64,000 nucleotides of DNA, taken from assembly GCF_002261215.1 (NCBI RefSeq), contig NZ_NEVS01000004.1, forward strand, positions 1,798,001 through 1,862,000, read 5' to 3'. Numbering within the stretch: position 1 is the first letter of the stretch; every line of letters begins with the position of its first letter. This document shows, piece after piece, positions 15,418-24,860 of this stretch. The notes beneath the pieces were generated by a model, which was given only the letters and a program-made list of their open reading frames with translations, was not told where the DNA came from and did no database searches. A program made the translations under genes and the position numbers. The stretch is from Bordetella genomosp. 11. GTDB taxonomy: Bacteria; Pseudomonadota; Gammaproteobacteria; Burkholderiales; Burkholderiaceae_B.

Positions 15418-17956
15418 AAACGAAGGTGGCGCATAGATAGACCAGGCCGGTAATGGCCAGGCTGGCGCCCATGCCCGCCGTGCCGAACAGCGCGCCCACC
15501 ATCAAGGGGCCCGCCATCTGTCCCAGCTTGTCGGCCGCGCGCATCACGCTGGTCGCGCCCGCCGGACCGTAGTCCTGTACGTCGGGCAGCGCCAGCATAT
15601 AGGGCGATTGCGACGCACCCGAAAAACAGCTGGCCAGGGCCAGCAGCAGCACCGCCAGCGTCGCGGCGGCCAGGCCGGTGTCGAAATACAGGCCCAGCAT
15701 GCCGGCGCTGCCGATCAGCCCGCCCAGCACGATCCAGGCTTTCCTGGACGGCGAACGATCCACCAGGCGGCCCATCAGCGGCCCGACATAGATGACGCAC
15801 AGGCCGTAGATCATCAATACGCGACCCACGGTCGACGCGGCCACGCCGGCGGACTCCAGATACAGCGGCAAGGCGAAGGACAGCAGGCCCGCCTGCGCAA
15901 TGGAAAACGGAATGACGCTGCCCAGCAGCAGCAGTCCGAAGTCGCGGGTGCATACCAGCCGCGCCGTCCGCGCCAGCCCGCCGGCGGCGCGCCGCAAAGC
16001 CCCGCCGCCGGCCGGCGCGGCGTCGTCCGTCGCGTGCCCCACGTGCCTCGCAACGGCCGCAGGCGCGGCCTCCGCCATACGGCGCGCCACGGCCGCATTC
16101 CGCGCGTCGTCCAGTACAACGCCGGCACGCGGGCCATGGCTCATGTAAGGCCGCATCAGCACCAGGACGCCGAGCACCGGTACGATCAACATGGCCGCGC
16201 CTATGACGAACACCGGGCGAAACCCCAACTGCTCCATCAGCATGGCGCCCACCGCCGCGCCCGTCAGGTGGCCCGCGAACAGGCCCGCGATCACGCCGCT
16301 CATATTGCGCCCCCGGTACAGCGGGCTGCTGCGTGTCACGACAAAGCCCTGCAGGCCCATCCAGGCCAGTCCGTATCCCAATCCCACCAGGCCGCGCGCG
16401 GCGGCGAACATTGGCAGATTGGCGGCGGCAGCGCAGGCCAGCATGCCGGCGCAGGACACGGCCAGGCCGCCCAGCACCGGTACCCGCCAGCCGCGGCGAT
16501 CGGTCAGCCGGCCTGCCAGCAGCGCCGTCAACAGCCCGCAACCCATTTCCACCGAAATCGGCAAAGCCAGCAGCAGGTTGGATGGCAGGGCCAGCCCAAG
16601 GGATGGCAGACTGCGGGCGTACAGGGGAAGAAAACTCAGCGGCATCGCCCATGCGAACAGGAAACCGAACATCACCGGCCGCGCGATGCGGCCGATATCC
16701 GAAGTGTCGTCCAAGGCGGCGGTGCCGGCGCTACCCGGCGCGGGTATCCTGAAGCCCCGGTCCAGCAGCAGCGACAGCAACAACAGCATCTCCACCGTTG
16801 CCACCAGCGCGACCGCCACGACGGTGATGGCGTCCATCATCCGGCTCCGGACGCCGCGCGCCAGCACATCTTCGGACAAGCGCACGACCAGGCTGCCATG
16901 CGACTGCGCGCGCGGCAACCCGTGCCCCAGCGGCAACACCAGCGTCAATTCATCGGCCGCCGGAGCCGCCTCGGCGCTTCCCCCCGCCACCGGCAAGGGA
17001 CCGCGGCCGTCCGCGCGGTTCAGCGTGCGCCCCGCGGCATCGACCAGATCGATCTCGCGGATGGCCGGAAAGGTCGCGGCCAACCGCGTGAAAGGCGCCT
17101 CGACACCGCGCAGCCTGTCCAGGTCGATGCCGTAGCCCAGGATGCGATCCAGATCGCGCTGCAAGCCTTCGGCCAACAGCGCGACGTTGCCGCGCGTGAC
17201 CTGCAGCCAGCCTTCGCGGAACGTATTCACGGTATAGACGGCGTACACGCCCTGCGCCAGGACCAGCGCCACCAGCGGCGCCACGAAACGCCCGCGTCCA
17301 CCCGCAACCAGCGTGGCCGGGGAAACCAGGAATCGGAAGCCAGCGGCCAGGCCCATCCCGACCGCCAGGGTAATGGCGGCCAGCACCGTCACGTTCCGCA
17401 GCAGCATCGCCCGCACCGCGGCGCTGTCGCGCGTGGCCGAGACCACCAGCGCGCCGAGCGGTTCGCCCCCCTCGCCTGACAAGGACACCGCCAGATCGAT
17501 CCGGTCCCGCCCGGTGGTCATCAGCGCGCCGGAGGTTCGCCGCGTCATGCCGTCCGGCAAAGCGGCGCCCGGCGCAAGGAACAGCGCCCGCGCCAGTGCC
17601 GGCGCGTCGATGGGCTCACCCAGCGCGGCGATATCGCCGCCGTCCGGCAGCAGCACGGCCACGCCGACGATTCCGGCGACATCGCGGGTGCCGTCGCGCA
17701 GCAGCTGCCGCAGTCCGAAAAACTGCCCCAGCGGTTTCCCCAGCCGTAGCCCGTTCTCGATCGAACCGGCCACCTGGCGTGCCGCGACTTCGACCCGGTC
17801 CGCGGTGGTGTCCGCCGCCAGCCGGTGCAGCGCCGATAGGCTCAAGGCGCCGATCAAGGCCTGTGCAAGAAGCAGCATGGCCAGGCAAGCCAGCGTCACT
17901 TCCAATATGGGACGACGGCGCAGCCCTTCCAATACCCGCTGCAATGGTTCGCGCAT
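15377..17956 (-). CDS. Sensor-MFS chimera: two extracytoplasmic sensing domains fused to a major facilitator transporter
   Basis: 859 residues. TM1 (~16-42) leads to an extracytoplasmic domain (~43-182). TM2 (~184-211) and TM3 (~224-243) lead to a second extracytoplasmic domain (~244-372), then TM4 (~374-398). Residues ~425-855 look like a complete twelve-helix MFS unit, with GRLTDRRGWRVPVLGG and GRLVDRSPSRKAW, the two loop motifs repeated once per half. The second sensing domain resembles a Cache-type fold (IREIDLVDAAGRTLNRADG). No kinase or output domain is visible. ATG 17956 was chosen; a GTG at 17986 adds ten residues. It is divergent from the phosphatase gene (107-bp gap) and overlaps alr by 41 bp at the 3' end. 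Transported or sensed ligand unknown. Confidence 0.8.
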   Translation of the reverse strand: MREPLQRVLEGLRRRPILEVTLACLAMLLLAQALIGALSLSALHRLAADTTADRVEVAARQVAGSIENGLRLGKPLGQFFGLRQLLRDGTRDVAGIVGVAVLLPDGGDIAALGEPIDAPALARALFLAPGAALPDGMTRRTSGALMTTGRDRIDLAVSLSGEGGEPLGALVVSATRDSAAVRAMLLRNVTVLAAITLAVGMGLAAGFRFLVSPATLVAGGRGRFVAPLVALVLAQGVYAVYTVNTFREGWLQVTRGNVALLAEGLQRDLDRILGYGIDLDRLRGVEAPFTRLAATFPAIREIDLVDAAGRTLNRADGRGPLPVAGGSAEAAPAADELTLVLPLGHGLPRAQSHGSLVVRLSEDVLARGVRSRMMDAITVVAVALVATVEMLLLLSLLLDRGFRIPAPGSAGTAALDDTSDIGRIARPVMFGFLFAWAMPLSFLPLYARSLPSLGLALPSNLLLALPISVEMGCGLLTALLAGRLTDRRGWRVPVLGGLAVSCAGMLACAAAANLPMFAAARGLVGLGYGLAWMGLQGFVVTRSSPLYRGRNMSGVIAGLFAGHLTGAAVGAMLMEQLGFRPVFVIGAAMLIVPVLGVLVLMRPYMSHGPRAGVVLDDARNAAVARRMAEAAPAAVARHVGHATDDAAPAGGGALRRAAGGLARTARLVCTRDFGLLLLGSVIPFSIAQAGLLSFALPLYLESAGVAASTVGRVLMIYGLCVIYVGPLMGRLVDRSPSRKAWIVLGGLIGSAGMLGLYFDTGLAAATLAVLLLALASCFSGASQSPYMLALPDVQDYGPAGATSVMRAADKLGQMAGPLMVGALFGTAGMGASLAITGLVYLCATFVFMAFAPARPARRG

Positions 17957-18063
17957 CAGTGGTTTCCAGGATCGATCGCCTCGCACACAACGCGTTGGAT
18001 ATTATTTACACTTGCCCGGTCTTGCATCAGTTTTTTCGAGGTCATCCCAACCTGGCCGCCTCC

Positions 18064-20091
18064 ATGTTCTCGCATTCCCTGCGCAGCAAGATCTTTCTCC
18101 TGGTGGTGGCGATCCTGCTGGTGGTGGCGGTATTCATCATGCTGACCAGCCGGCGGGACGTCACCCGCACGGTGTCGTCCGGCGAGCAGCACGCCGTCAG
18201 CAACATCATGGCGCTGATCCAGCGCGACCTCGAAGCGCGGTGGTCCTCCTTGCTCACGGACAAGGTCACCATGGTGCGCAATGGGCGCCGCCAATTGCTG
18301 CAGACCGGCACCATCGTGGCATCGGCACTGGCCGGCTATGCCGACATGGCCGAGCGCGGCGTCATCAGCCCGGGCGCGGCCAAGGGCATGGCGCGCGCCT
18401 GGATCGACCGTCTGAATTTCGGCGAACGCCGCTACGCGTTCGTCTACGACGCCGACGGCCAGGTGCTGGCCAGCGGCAATCCTTCCATGCGGGATCGCGA
18501 CCTGGCCGGCGTCACGGATCTGAAGGGACGCCCCCTGGCCCAGGCGCTTTACGACGAAAGCCACGATTCCGGATATGGGTTCGCCATCTACCGCTGGCCG
18601 CCGCGCGCGGACGCGGACCGGGCGGACGGCGCGGGCGGCCGCGACGAGGCCCGCTACGCGTATTTCGGGTACTTCCGTCCGTGGGACTGGGTCATCGCCG
18701 TCAGCGATAGCGTTCAAGACGTCATCGAACAGGTCGATACGCGACGCACGCAAATGAAAAATGCCCTGCGCGACACGCTATCGCGCCTGACGCTGGCGCG
18801 CTCCGGCTTCGTCTTCATTACCGCCGACGATGACGAAGCGGTCGTGCCGCCGCCGGCGCGCGCCGCCGGGCTATTGGACACGCGCGATATCCGTGGCGGC
18901 AGGACGCTGCGCGAGCTGCTGCGCGGGGTCACCGCCACGTCGTCCACGCAGGTCATCGAATTCGACTCGGGCGACGGCGCACAGCATATCGAAGCCATGC
19001 GCTTCAAGCCGCTGGGCTGGACCGTCGTCGCGGTCGTGCCGGAACGCGACTTCGCCGCGCCCGCGACGGCGCTGCTGAACCGGCAGGCCATGATCTTCGC
19101 CGCCACGCTGCTGCTAGCGCTGCTGTGCGCCTGGCTGGTCGCGTCGCATATCGTGCGGCCCTTGCGCAAGCTGACGCGCTATGCGCGCGAGCTGCCCCGC
19201 CAGGACCTTACCGCGCCCTCCTCCGTGCCGGCCCATATCGCGGACCTGCCGGACCGCTACCGCGACGAAGTGGGCCGGCTGGCCTCGTCCTTCCTTTTCA
19301 TGGACAGGCGGCTGCGCGAAAACGTGGCCCGCCTGATGCGGGAAACGACGGCGCGCGAACGCTTCGAAAGCGAACTCAATATCGCCCGCGCCATCCAGCT
19401 GGGCTTGCTGCCCGTACCGCTGCCGCGCGAAGTCACGGAACGCATCGAGCTGCACGCCGTCATGCGGCCGGCCAAGGAGGTCGGCGGCGACCTGTACGAC
19501 TATTTCCTGCTGCCCAACGGAAAGCTGTGCCTGGCCATCGGAGACGTCTCGGACAAGGGCGTACCGGCCGCCCTGTTCATGGCGGTCACCCGCACCTTGA
19601 TCCGGGCGACGGCGGAGGACGAGACCGACCCCGCCCTTATCATGGCGCGGGTCAATAATCGCCTGGCCGAGAACAATCCCAACCTGATGTTCGTCACCCT
19701 GCTGCTGGGCGTGCTGGACCTGGATACCGGCGAGCTGCGATGGGCGAATGCCGGCCATCCGCCGGCCCTGCTGATCGGCGCCGACGGCATTGTCCGCACG
19801 CTGCACGGCCGCGGCGGCCCCGCGTGCGGCGTGCAGGATAACGTGTCCTATCATGCATTCAGCGCCCGGCTGGAGCGCGGCGAGGTGCTGGTCGGCTACA
19901 CCGACGGCGTCACCGACGCGGCCAACACGCTCGGCCGGCACTACGGCCTGGAGCGCATGGTCAATACGCTGGCGCGTCCGGGCGCCTCCGCGACGCGCCT
20001 GACGGAAAGGCTGCTGGACGATATCCAGGACTTTGCCAAGGATGTCGAGCAAACCGATGACATCACCCTGATCGTGGTACGCCTTCCATGA
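18064..20091 (+). CDS. Membrane Cache-HAMP-PP2C serine phosphatase (SpoIIE/RsbU-like)
   Basis: 675 residues: TM1 (~9-30), a periplasmic region with Cache-like segments (YAFVYDADGQVLASGNPS; YAYFGYFRPWDWVIAVSD), TM2 (~350-375), a HAMP-like linker, and a C-terminal PP2C domain (~430-675). The metal motifs are intact: VGGDLYDYF, GDVSDKGVPAALFMA, NAGHPPALL, YTDGVTDAAN and a terminal DDITLIVV. It should dephosphorylate the STAS protein when a ligand is sensed outside the inner membrane, switching the RsbW-like partner. The binding-protein gene overlaps its stop by 4 bp, so the two are translationally coupled. The start at 18064 is directly before TM1; the ribosome-binding site is weak. Confidence 0.9.
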   Translation: MFSHSLRSKIFLLVVAILLVVAVFIMLTSRRDVTRTVSSGEQHAVSNIMALIQRDLEARWSSLLTDKVTMVRNGRRQLLQTGTIVASALAGYADMAERGVISPGAAKGMARAWIDRLNFGERRYAFVYDADGQVLASGNPSMRDRDLAGVTDLKGRPLAQALYDESHDSGYGFAIYRWPPRADADRADGAGGRDEARYAYFGYFRPWDWVIAVSDSVQDVIEQVDTRRTQMKNALRDTLSRLTLARSGFVFITADDDEAVVPPPARAAGLLDTRDIRGGRTLRELLRGVTATSSTQVIEFDSGDGAQHIEAMRFKPLGWTVVAVVPERDFAAPATALLNRQAMIFAATLLLALLCAWLVASHIVRPLRKLTRYARELPRQDLTAPSSVPAHIADLPDRYRDEVGRLASSFLFMDRRLRENVARLMRETTARERFESELNIARAIQLGLLPVPLPREVTERIELHAVMRPAKEVGGDLYDYFLLPNGKLCLAIGDVSDKGVPAALFMAVTRTLIRATAEDETDPALIMARVNNRLAENNPNLMFVTLLLGVLDLDTGELRWANAGHPPALLIGADGIVRTLHGRGGPACGVQDNVSYHAFSARLERGEVLVGYTDGVTDAANTLGRHYGLERMVNTLARPGASATRLTERLLDDIQDFAKDVEQTDDITLIVVRLP

Positions 20092-21290
20092 TGAAACGCC
20101 TCATCTGCCTGCTTGTGCTGTGCGCGCCGAACCTGCTGGCGTTCGCGCAGACCGCCGCGCCCGCCGGGGCCGCCGCGCAGCCCTCGCCCGCCGTCCAGGC
20201 CGCCCCGCCCCAGGTTTCCGCCCGTGTGTTTCCCACCACGCTCAAGCCGCGCCCCGACGGCCGCAAATGGCGCGTCGGCTATTTCGAAAGCGGCGACTAC
20301 AGCGAGTACCCGCGCACCCTGCGGGTGATCGTCGCCGGTTTGCAGCAGCTGGGCTGGCTGACGGTGCCGCCGATTCCGGAGGGACTGACCGGCCACCAGA
20401 TATGGCAGTTCCTGGCCGATAACGCCCGAAGCGACGTCCTGGAATTCGTTGCCGATGCCTGGTGGCAGCCCGGCAACTTCGACGCCGGCAAACGGCCCGC
20501 CGTGCGGCAATCGATACAGGCCCGCATCCGCGAGCGCGGCGATATCGACCTGATCATCGCGATGGGCACCCTGGCCGGCCAGGACATGGCCACGCTGGGA
20601 GCGCCCGTGCCGACGGTGGTCGCGTCCACCAGCGACGCCGTGGGCGCGCACATCGTCAAGAGCGCGGAGGATAGCGGCCTGGACAACCTTCATGCCCGCG
20701 TGCAGCCCGAGCGCTACCAGCGCCAGGTTCGCCTTTTCCACGACATCGTGCCGTTCAAAACGCTGGGCCTGGTCTACGACGACAGCCCGGAAGGCCGGAC
20801 CTACGCCGCCGTCGACGCGGTCGAACAGGTCGCGCGGGAACGGCATTTCACGGTGCGCGCCTGCAATGCCCGCGCCAACGGCATTCCGCAGGAAGAAGCC
20901 ACCCGCAACGTGCTGGCCTGCTATCGCGATATCGCCGGCAAGGCGGACGCCGTATACGTCACCGTGCATCGCGGCATCACGCCGGACAGCGTGTCCGACG
21001 TGGCGCGCATCCTGCGCGACGCCAAGGTACCGAGTTTTTCCATGCTGGGATCGGAGGAAGTCCAAAAAGGCATCCTGATGAGCCTGGCGCAGGCCGACTA
21101 TTCCTACGTCGGGCTGTTCTACGCGGAGACCATCGCCCGTATCTTCAACGGCGCGCGGCCGCGCCAGCTGAACCAGATATGGATGGATCCGGCGAAGATC
21201 GCGCTGAACCTGGAAACCGCCCGCGTCATCGGCTTCGATCCGCCCGTGGATATCCTGCTGGCGGCCGACGAAGTCTACGAACGCCACTAG
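20088..21290 (+). CDS. Periplasmic ABC-type substrate-binding protein (TrpX-like family)
   Basis: 400 residues with a signal peptide (LICLLVLCAPNLLAFA) and an Ala/Pro-rich linker. The body is a type-I periplasmic-binding fold of the ABC_sub_bind (PF04392-like) family: KWRVGYFESGDYSEY, then VPTVVASTSDAVGAHIV, LGLVYDDSPEGRTYAAVDAV and VPSFSMLGSEEVQKG. Such proteins normally feed an ABC permease, but none is encoded nearby. Its 4-bp overlap with the PP2C phosphatase suggests that it binds the signal molecule and presents it to the Cache domain of that protein. That role is inference. Confidence 0.82.
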   Translation: MMKRLICLLVLCAPNLLAFAQTAAPAGAAAQPSPAVQAAPPQVSARVFPTTLKPRPDGRKWRVGYFESGDYSEYPRTLRVIVAGLQQLGWLTVPPIPEGLTGHQIWQFLADNARSDVLEFVADAWWQPGNFDAGKRPAVRQSIQARIRERGDIDLIIAMGTLAGQDMATLGAPVPTVVASTSDAVGAHIVKSAEDSGLDNLHARVQPERYQRQVRLFHDIVPFKTLGLVYDDSPEGRTYAAVDAVEQVARERHFTVRACNARANGIPQEEATRNVLACYRDIAGKADAVYVTVHRGITPDSVSDVARILRDAKVPSFSMLGSEEVQKGILMSLAQADYSYVGLFYAETIARIFNGARPRQLNQIWMDPAKIALNLETARVIGFDPPVDILLAADEVYERH

Positions 21291-21350
21291 CGCCACCGCG
21301 ATCGCGGAACGGCGGCGCGGGACGGCCCGTGGATGGCCGATCGCGCGGTG

Positions 21351-22838
21351 TTATTCGTCGCCCAGGCGCAGCGAGCGCCAGGCGCAGACTTCCCGCAGTT
21401 TGTCGTCCACGCCGCCCGGCGTCGCCGTCCACAGCGCGAGCAAGCGATCCGCCGCCGTTTGGCCGCTTGCCAGCACGTAGTCCGCATACGCCAGCCATGG
21501 GCGCTCGGACGCGTCCAGGCCCGCGCTGGCCGCCGCCAGCACATCCGCGGCCAGCGCGCGCACCCGCCGGTCGTCCAGGGCGGCGCGGATCGCGGCCTGC
21601 CGCATGCCGCGCAGGGACGGCCATCCCCATTCCCGCACCAGGGCCTCCGCCGTAGCGAGATCGCGCAGCAATCCCAGCTGCATCGCCGAAGCGGCCATCG
21701 GCGCGCGCCCCGCCACCGACGCGCCCGCTTCGGCCCGCAGTTGCCGGTCCGGAAACACCGCGCCCGGCGCCCGCCCTTCGATATAGCCCTCCAAGCCCGC
21801 CCGGACGAACAGCGCCTCGATGCCGCCGGGCCGCTTCCAGGCGTGGAGCAGGTCCTCCAACGGCGGCCGCGTTCGCAGGCGGTAGCGGAAGCGCGCATCC
21901 AGGAAATGGGCGAATTGCGAGTACTCGAAGTAGCCGCTGTGCGGCCGCAATAGCACCGATTGACCATTGTCGGCACGGCGGCCCCGCCATTCGCGCGCAT
22001 GCAGGAAGCGGTCCAACGAAGGATGGCCGTCCAGATAAACGCTGACGGCGCCCTTGTAGTCGTCGTCCACCGCCAGCGGCAACGCGCGGCTGACCGTATC
22101 GCCGGCGAACATCCAGCGGAAGTAATCGCCCAGGTCGCGAAAGGGAAGCGCCGGCAACTGCTGCAACCGATGGTCCGCCGCGAAGCGCGCGTGACGGAAC
22201 ACGCGATCCCATAGCATCAGCCGGTTTTCCTTCAGGCCGGTCGCGCGCCCATCCTGCAAGGGGCTGTTGGCGAACAAAGCGATGAACGCGGGCGCCAGCG
22301 CCAGCATGACGTTCAAGGCCCGCACGGCGTCTTCGACCGGCACCGCCGTGCACGGACTGTTCTGCGCCTTGGCGTCGATGCCGGCCCGGTGCAGCCATCC
22401 GCGATGTCCGACCAGCTCGGTATAGATAGGCCGCGGTATGCGGATCCGCAGGTAGCGATCGTTATCCAGCGTGGCAGCCGGATGTTCGGCCGCGTTCAGC
22501 ACCGTGGCGTCTTCCGCGGCCAGGGCGTCGCGCACATCGCGCAGTTCCGTTTGCATGGCGGCGTCCAGCCGGTCCAGCCCGCCCGGGCCGCCCATCACCG
22601 GCGCGAATGCGGTTTCCAGCAAGTTGTAGCCATTGTCGAAACCGCTGTCGCCCAGCGGCCCGCTGGCGCAAACGGCACGGTCGTGAAGGTAGGACAGCCG
22701 TATGTCCTCGCCGCGCGAGCGCTTGATCCCGGCCAGCGTTTCTGGATAACGCTCGGCCGCATGGCTGGCACCGCTGTCGCGGCGTACCACGGCCATCTCC
22801 ATTTCCAGCCCCAGCCTGCGGCCCGCCGGCTCTCGCAT
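21351..22838 (-). CDS. GCS2-family carboxylate-amine ligase (glutamate-cysteine-ligase-like)
   Basis: 495 residues. The N-terminus LGLEMEMAVVRRDSG carries the metal/ATP-binding glutamates typical of glutamate-cysteine-ligase family 2. Further family features are SFDNGYNLLETAF-like SGFDNGYNLLE, IPRPIYTEL, and ALNVMLALAPAFIALFANSP, close to the usual substrate-site motif (…LPVLLALSANSPF). It should ligate an amino compound to a carboxylate (often glutamate) using ATP; the actual product is unknown. The ATG at 22838 has GGGAGG upstream. It sits apart between the signalling locus and the NCS2 permease, convergent with the binding-protein gene. 22839-23002 is an intergenic promoter region. Confidence 0.7.
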   Translation of the reverse strand: MREPAGRRLGLEMEMAVVRRDSGASHAAERYPETLAGIKRSRGEDIRLSYLHDRAVCASGPLGDSGFDNGYNLLETAFAPVMGGPGGLDRLDAAMQTELRDVRDALAAEDATVLNAAEHPAATLDNDRYLRIRIPRPIYTELVGHRGWLHRAGIDAKAQNSPCTAVPVEDAVRALNVMLALAPAFIALFANSPLQDGRATGLKENRLMLWDRVFRHARFAADHRLQQLPALPFRDLGDYFRWMFAGDTVSRALPLAVDDDYKGAVSVYLDGHPSLDRFLHAREWRGRRADNGQSVLLRPHSGYFEYSQFAHFLDARFRYRLRTRPPLEDLLHAWKRPGGIEALFVRAGLEGYIEGRAPGAVFPDRQLRAEAGASVAGRAPMAASAMQLGLLRDLATAEALVREWGWPSLRGMRQAAIRAALDDRRVRALAADVLAAASAGLDASERPWLAYADYVLASGQTAADRLLALWTATPGGVDDKLREVCAWRSLRLGDE

Positions 22839-23002
22839 GTCGCCCTCCCGTCCGCCTGGCTCCGCGCGGCGGCGCAGTCCTTTCGCGTTAGTCCATCCGC
22901 CCGGGCGACCGGCATTCTCCGAAGGCGGATTGCCTCGCCAAGCCTGGCGCTTTTACCCATAATACGGGCTGAGCAGCCTATCCATGACTTGAATGACGGG
23001 CG

Positions 23003-24838
23003 ATGCGCCCGAAGGTTCGCGCCCCCGCCATGCCCCTGCGATCGCTCCTGCGCCTGCCCCACGTCCATGCCAACCGCCGGCCCGCGGATTTGATGTACGC
23101 CGCCAACGAGCGGCCCCCCCTGGGAACGCTGCTGGGCCTGGCGGCGCAGCATACCGCCACCGCCCTGGCCTTCGTGGCTTATGTCCTGGCCACCGCGCGC
23201 ATTGCCAACCTGCCGCAGGATGCCACGCAAAGCCTGGTCACGGCCACTGTGCTCGGCATGGCCATCGCCACCATTCTGCAAGCCTATGGCGGGCGCCTGG
23301 GCGCGGGGGCGCTCATCGTCCACCTGCCGGACCCCATCGTCATGATCGCCGCGGCGTCGGTGATCGCGGTGCAAGGCGGCGGCGTGCTGGCGGCGATCGG
23401 CCTGGCCAACGGCGTCGCCGGCCTGCTGATAGGCCAGGCCATCCCGCGGCTGCGCGCCTTTTTCCCGCCCACGATCGCGGGCGTGGTGGTCTGCGTCACC
23501 GGGATATCGCTGATCGAACCCGCCTTCCACCATGCCACCGGGTTTACGCCCGCGCAGGCCGCCGCCGGTACGCGCCTGAGGTTCGACGGCGTCGACATCC
23601 TGATCAGCGGCGTCACGCTGGCGGTCATCGTTGCGCTCTCCGTGTGGGGGACGCGGCGCACCAAGCTGTTCGCCCTGCTCGCCGGCCTGGCGGCGGGCGT
23701 CGTACTGGCGGGCCTACTGGGGCGGCTGACCGGGGGCGAGCTGCTGGCGAACGCGCCGGTCTTCGGCCTGCCGCACGTGCCCACGCCGGACCTGCACATC
23801 GAGCCCGCCATCCTGGTGGCCATCGTGCTGCTGGCCGTCATGGTGCAGCTCGATACGCTGGGCACGGTCGTGCTGATGAGCAAGATGGAGGATGCCGACT
23901 GGCGACGGGCCGATATGCGGCGCGTCAGCGGCGGCATCCGCGCCGGTTCGCTTTCCAATATCCTGGCCGGCTTCCTGGGCGGACTGCCCAGCGGGACCTC
24001 GTCGGCCAATATCGCCCTCTGCCATATCAGCCGGTCCACCACGCGCTATGCCGGCCTGGTGGCCGGCATCCTGCTGGCCCTGGTCGCATTCCTGCCCAAG
24101 TCCACCGTCGCCCTCACCCTGATCCCCACGCCGGTGGTGGGCGCCGTCGAGACCTATGCGGCCGCCTACCTGATCGTATCCGGCATCGAACTGATCGCCT
24201 CGCGAGCGATGGACGCGCGCGCCACCTTCATGGTCGGCCTGTCCATGGTGGCCGGTGTCGGCACCATCCTGCTGCCGGACGTGGCGGAGCAGGCGCCGCC
24301 GTCGATGCGCATCCTCGCCGAAAGCGGCGTCGTCGTCGCCGGTGTCGTGGCGATACTGCTCAATCTGCTATTCCGGCTGGGCGTGTCGCGGCGCGACGAA
24401 CAGCCGCTGGTGCCGCTGCCCCGCAACCAGGGCGGCGCCGCCATGGACCTGGGTACCGCCGTCGTGACTTTCGTCGAAGAATCGGGCGCCCGCTGGGGCG
24501 CGCGGCGCGATGCCGTGCAGCGCGCGGCCGAGGCCGCGCTGGAAGCCACCGAGGCGGTGCTCGCCGCCGGCGGGGACAGGACCGTGACGGCGATCCGCGG
24601 CAGCTTCGACGAATTCAACCTGGACATCGAGCTGATCCACACGGGCGAACCCTTGCACCTGGGCATCGCGGCGCCTGCATCGCCTTCGCTGCTCGACACC
24701 AGCGACGAGGAATTCCAGGCGGAACTGGACCGCGCGCTGCGCGGCGTATCGACCGTGCTGCTGCGGCGCCTGGCCGACCGCCTGACCACCGGCAAGCGCG
24801 ACGGCCGGGCCTTCCTGCGCCTGCACTTCGATCACTAG
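23003..24838 (+). CDS. NCS2 (xanthine/uracil-type) permease with C-terminal regulatory-like domain
   Basis: 611 residues. Residues ~40-465 form a nucleobase-cation symporter-2 transporter: LLGLAAQHTATALAFVAYVL near the start, later GFLGGLPSGTSSANIALCHI in the place of the usual NCS2 signature, then LIPTPVVGAVETYAAAYLI. Residues ~475-611 are a separate soluble domain. Its pattern (AVVTFVEESGARWG, then AALEATEAVLAAGGD, then FDEFNLDIELIHTGE) resembles an RsbW-type GHKL ATPase that lost its Asn and glycine boxes; this likeness is tentative. The transported base is unknown. ATG 23003 was used; ATG 23030 is possible. Confidence 0.75.
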   Translation: MRPKVRAPAMPLRSLLRLPHVHANRRPADLMYAANERPPLGTLLGLAAQHTATALAFVAYVLATARIANLPQDATQSLVTATVLGMAIATILQAYGGRLGAGALIVHLPDPIVMIAAASVIAVQGGGVLAAIGLANGVAGLLIGQAIPRLRAFFPPTIAGVVVCVTGISLIEPAFHHATGFTPAQAAAGTRLRFDGVDILISGVTLAVIVALSVWGTRRTKLFALLAGLAAGVVLAGLLGRLTGGELLANAPVFGLPHVPTPDLHIEPAILVAIVLLAVMVQLDTLGTVVLMSKMEDADWRRADMRRVSGGIRAGSLSNILAGFLGGLPSGTSSANIALCHISRSTTRYAGLVAGILLALVAFLPKSTVALTLIPTPVVGAVETYAAAYLIVSGIELIASRAMDARATFMVGLSMVAGVGTILLPDVAEQAPPSMRILAESGVVVAGVVAILLNLLFRLGVSRRDEQPLVPLPRNQGGAAMDLGTAVVTFVEESGARWGARRDAVQRAAEAALEATEAVLAAGGDRTVTAIRGSFDEFNLDIELIHTGEPLHLGIAAPASPSLLDTSDEEFQAELDRALRGVSTVLLRRLADRLTTGKRDGRAFLRLHFDH

Positions 24839-24860
24839 CCCGCGGAGTCGCGGCGGCTTT

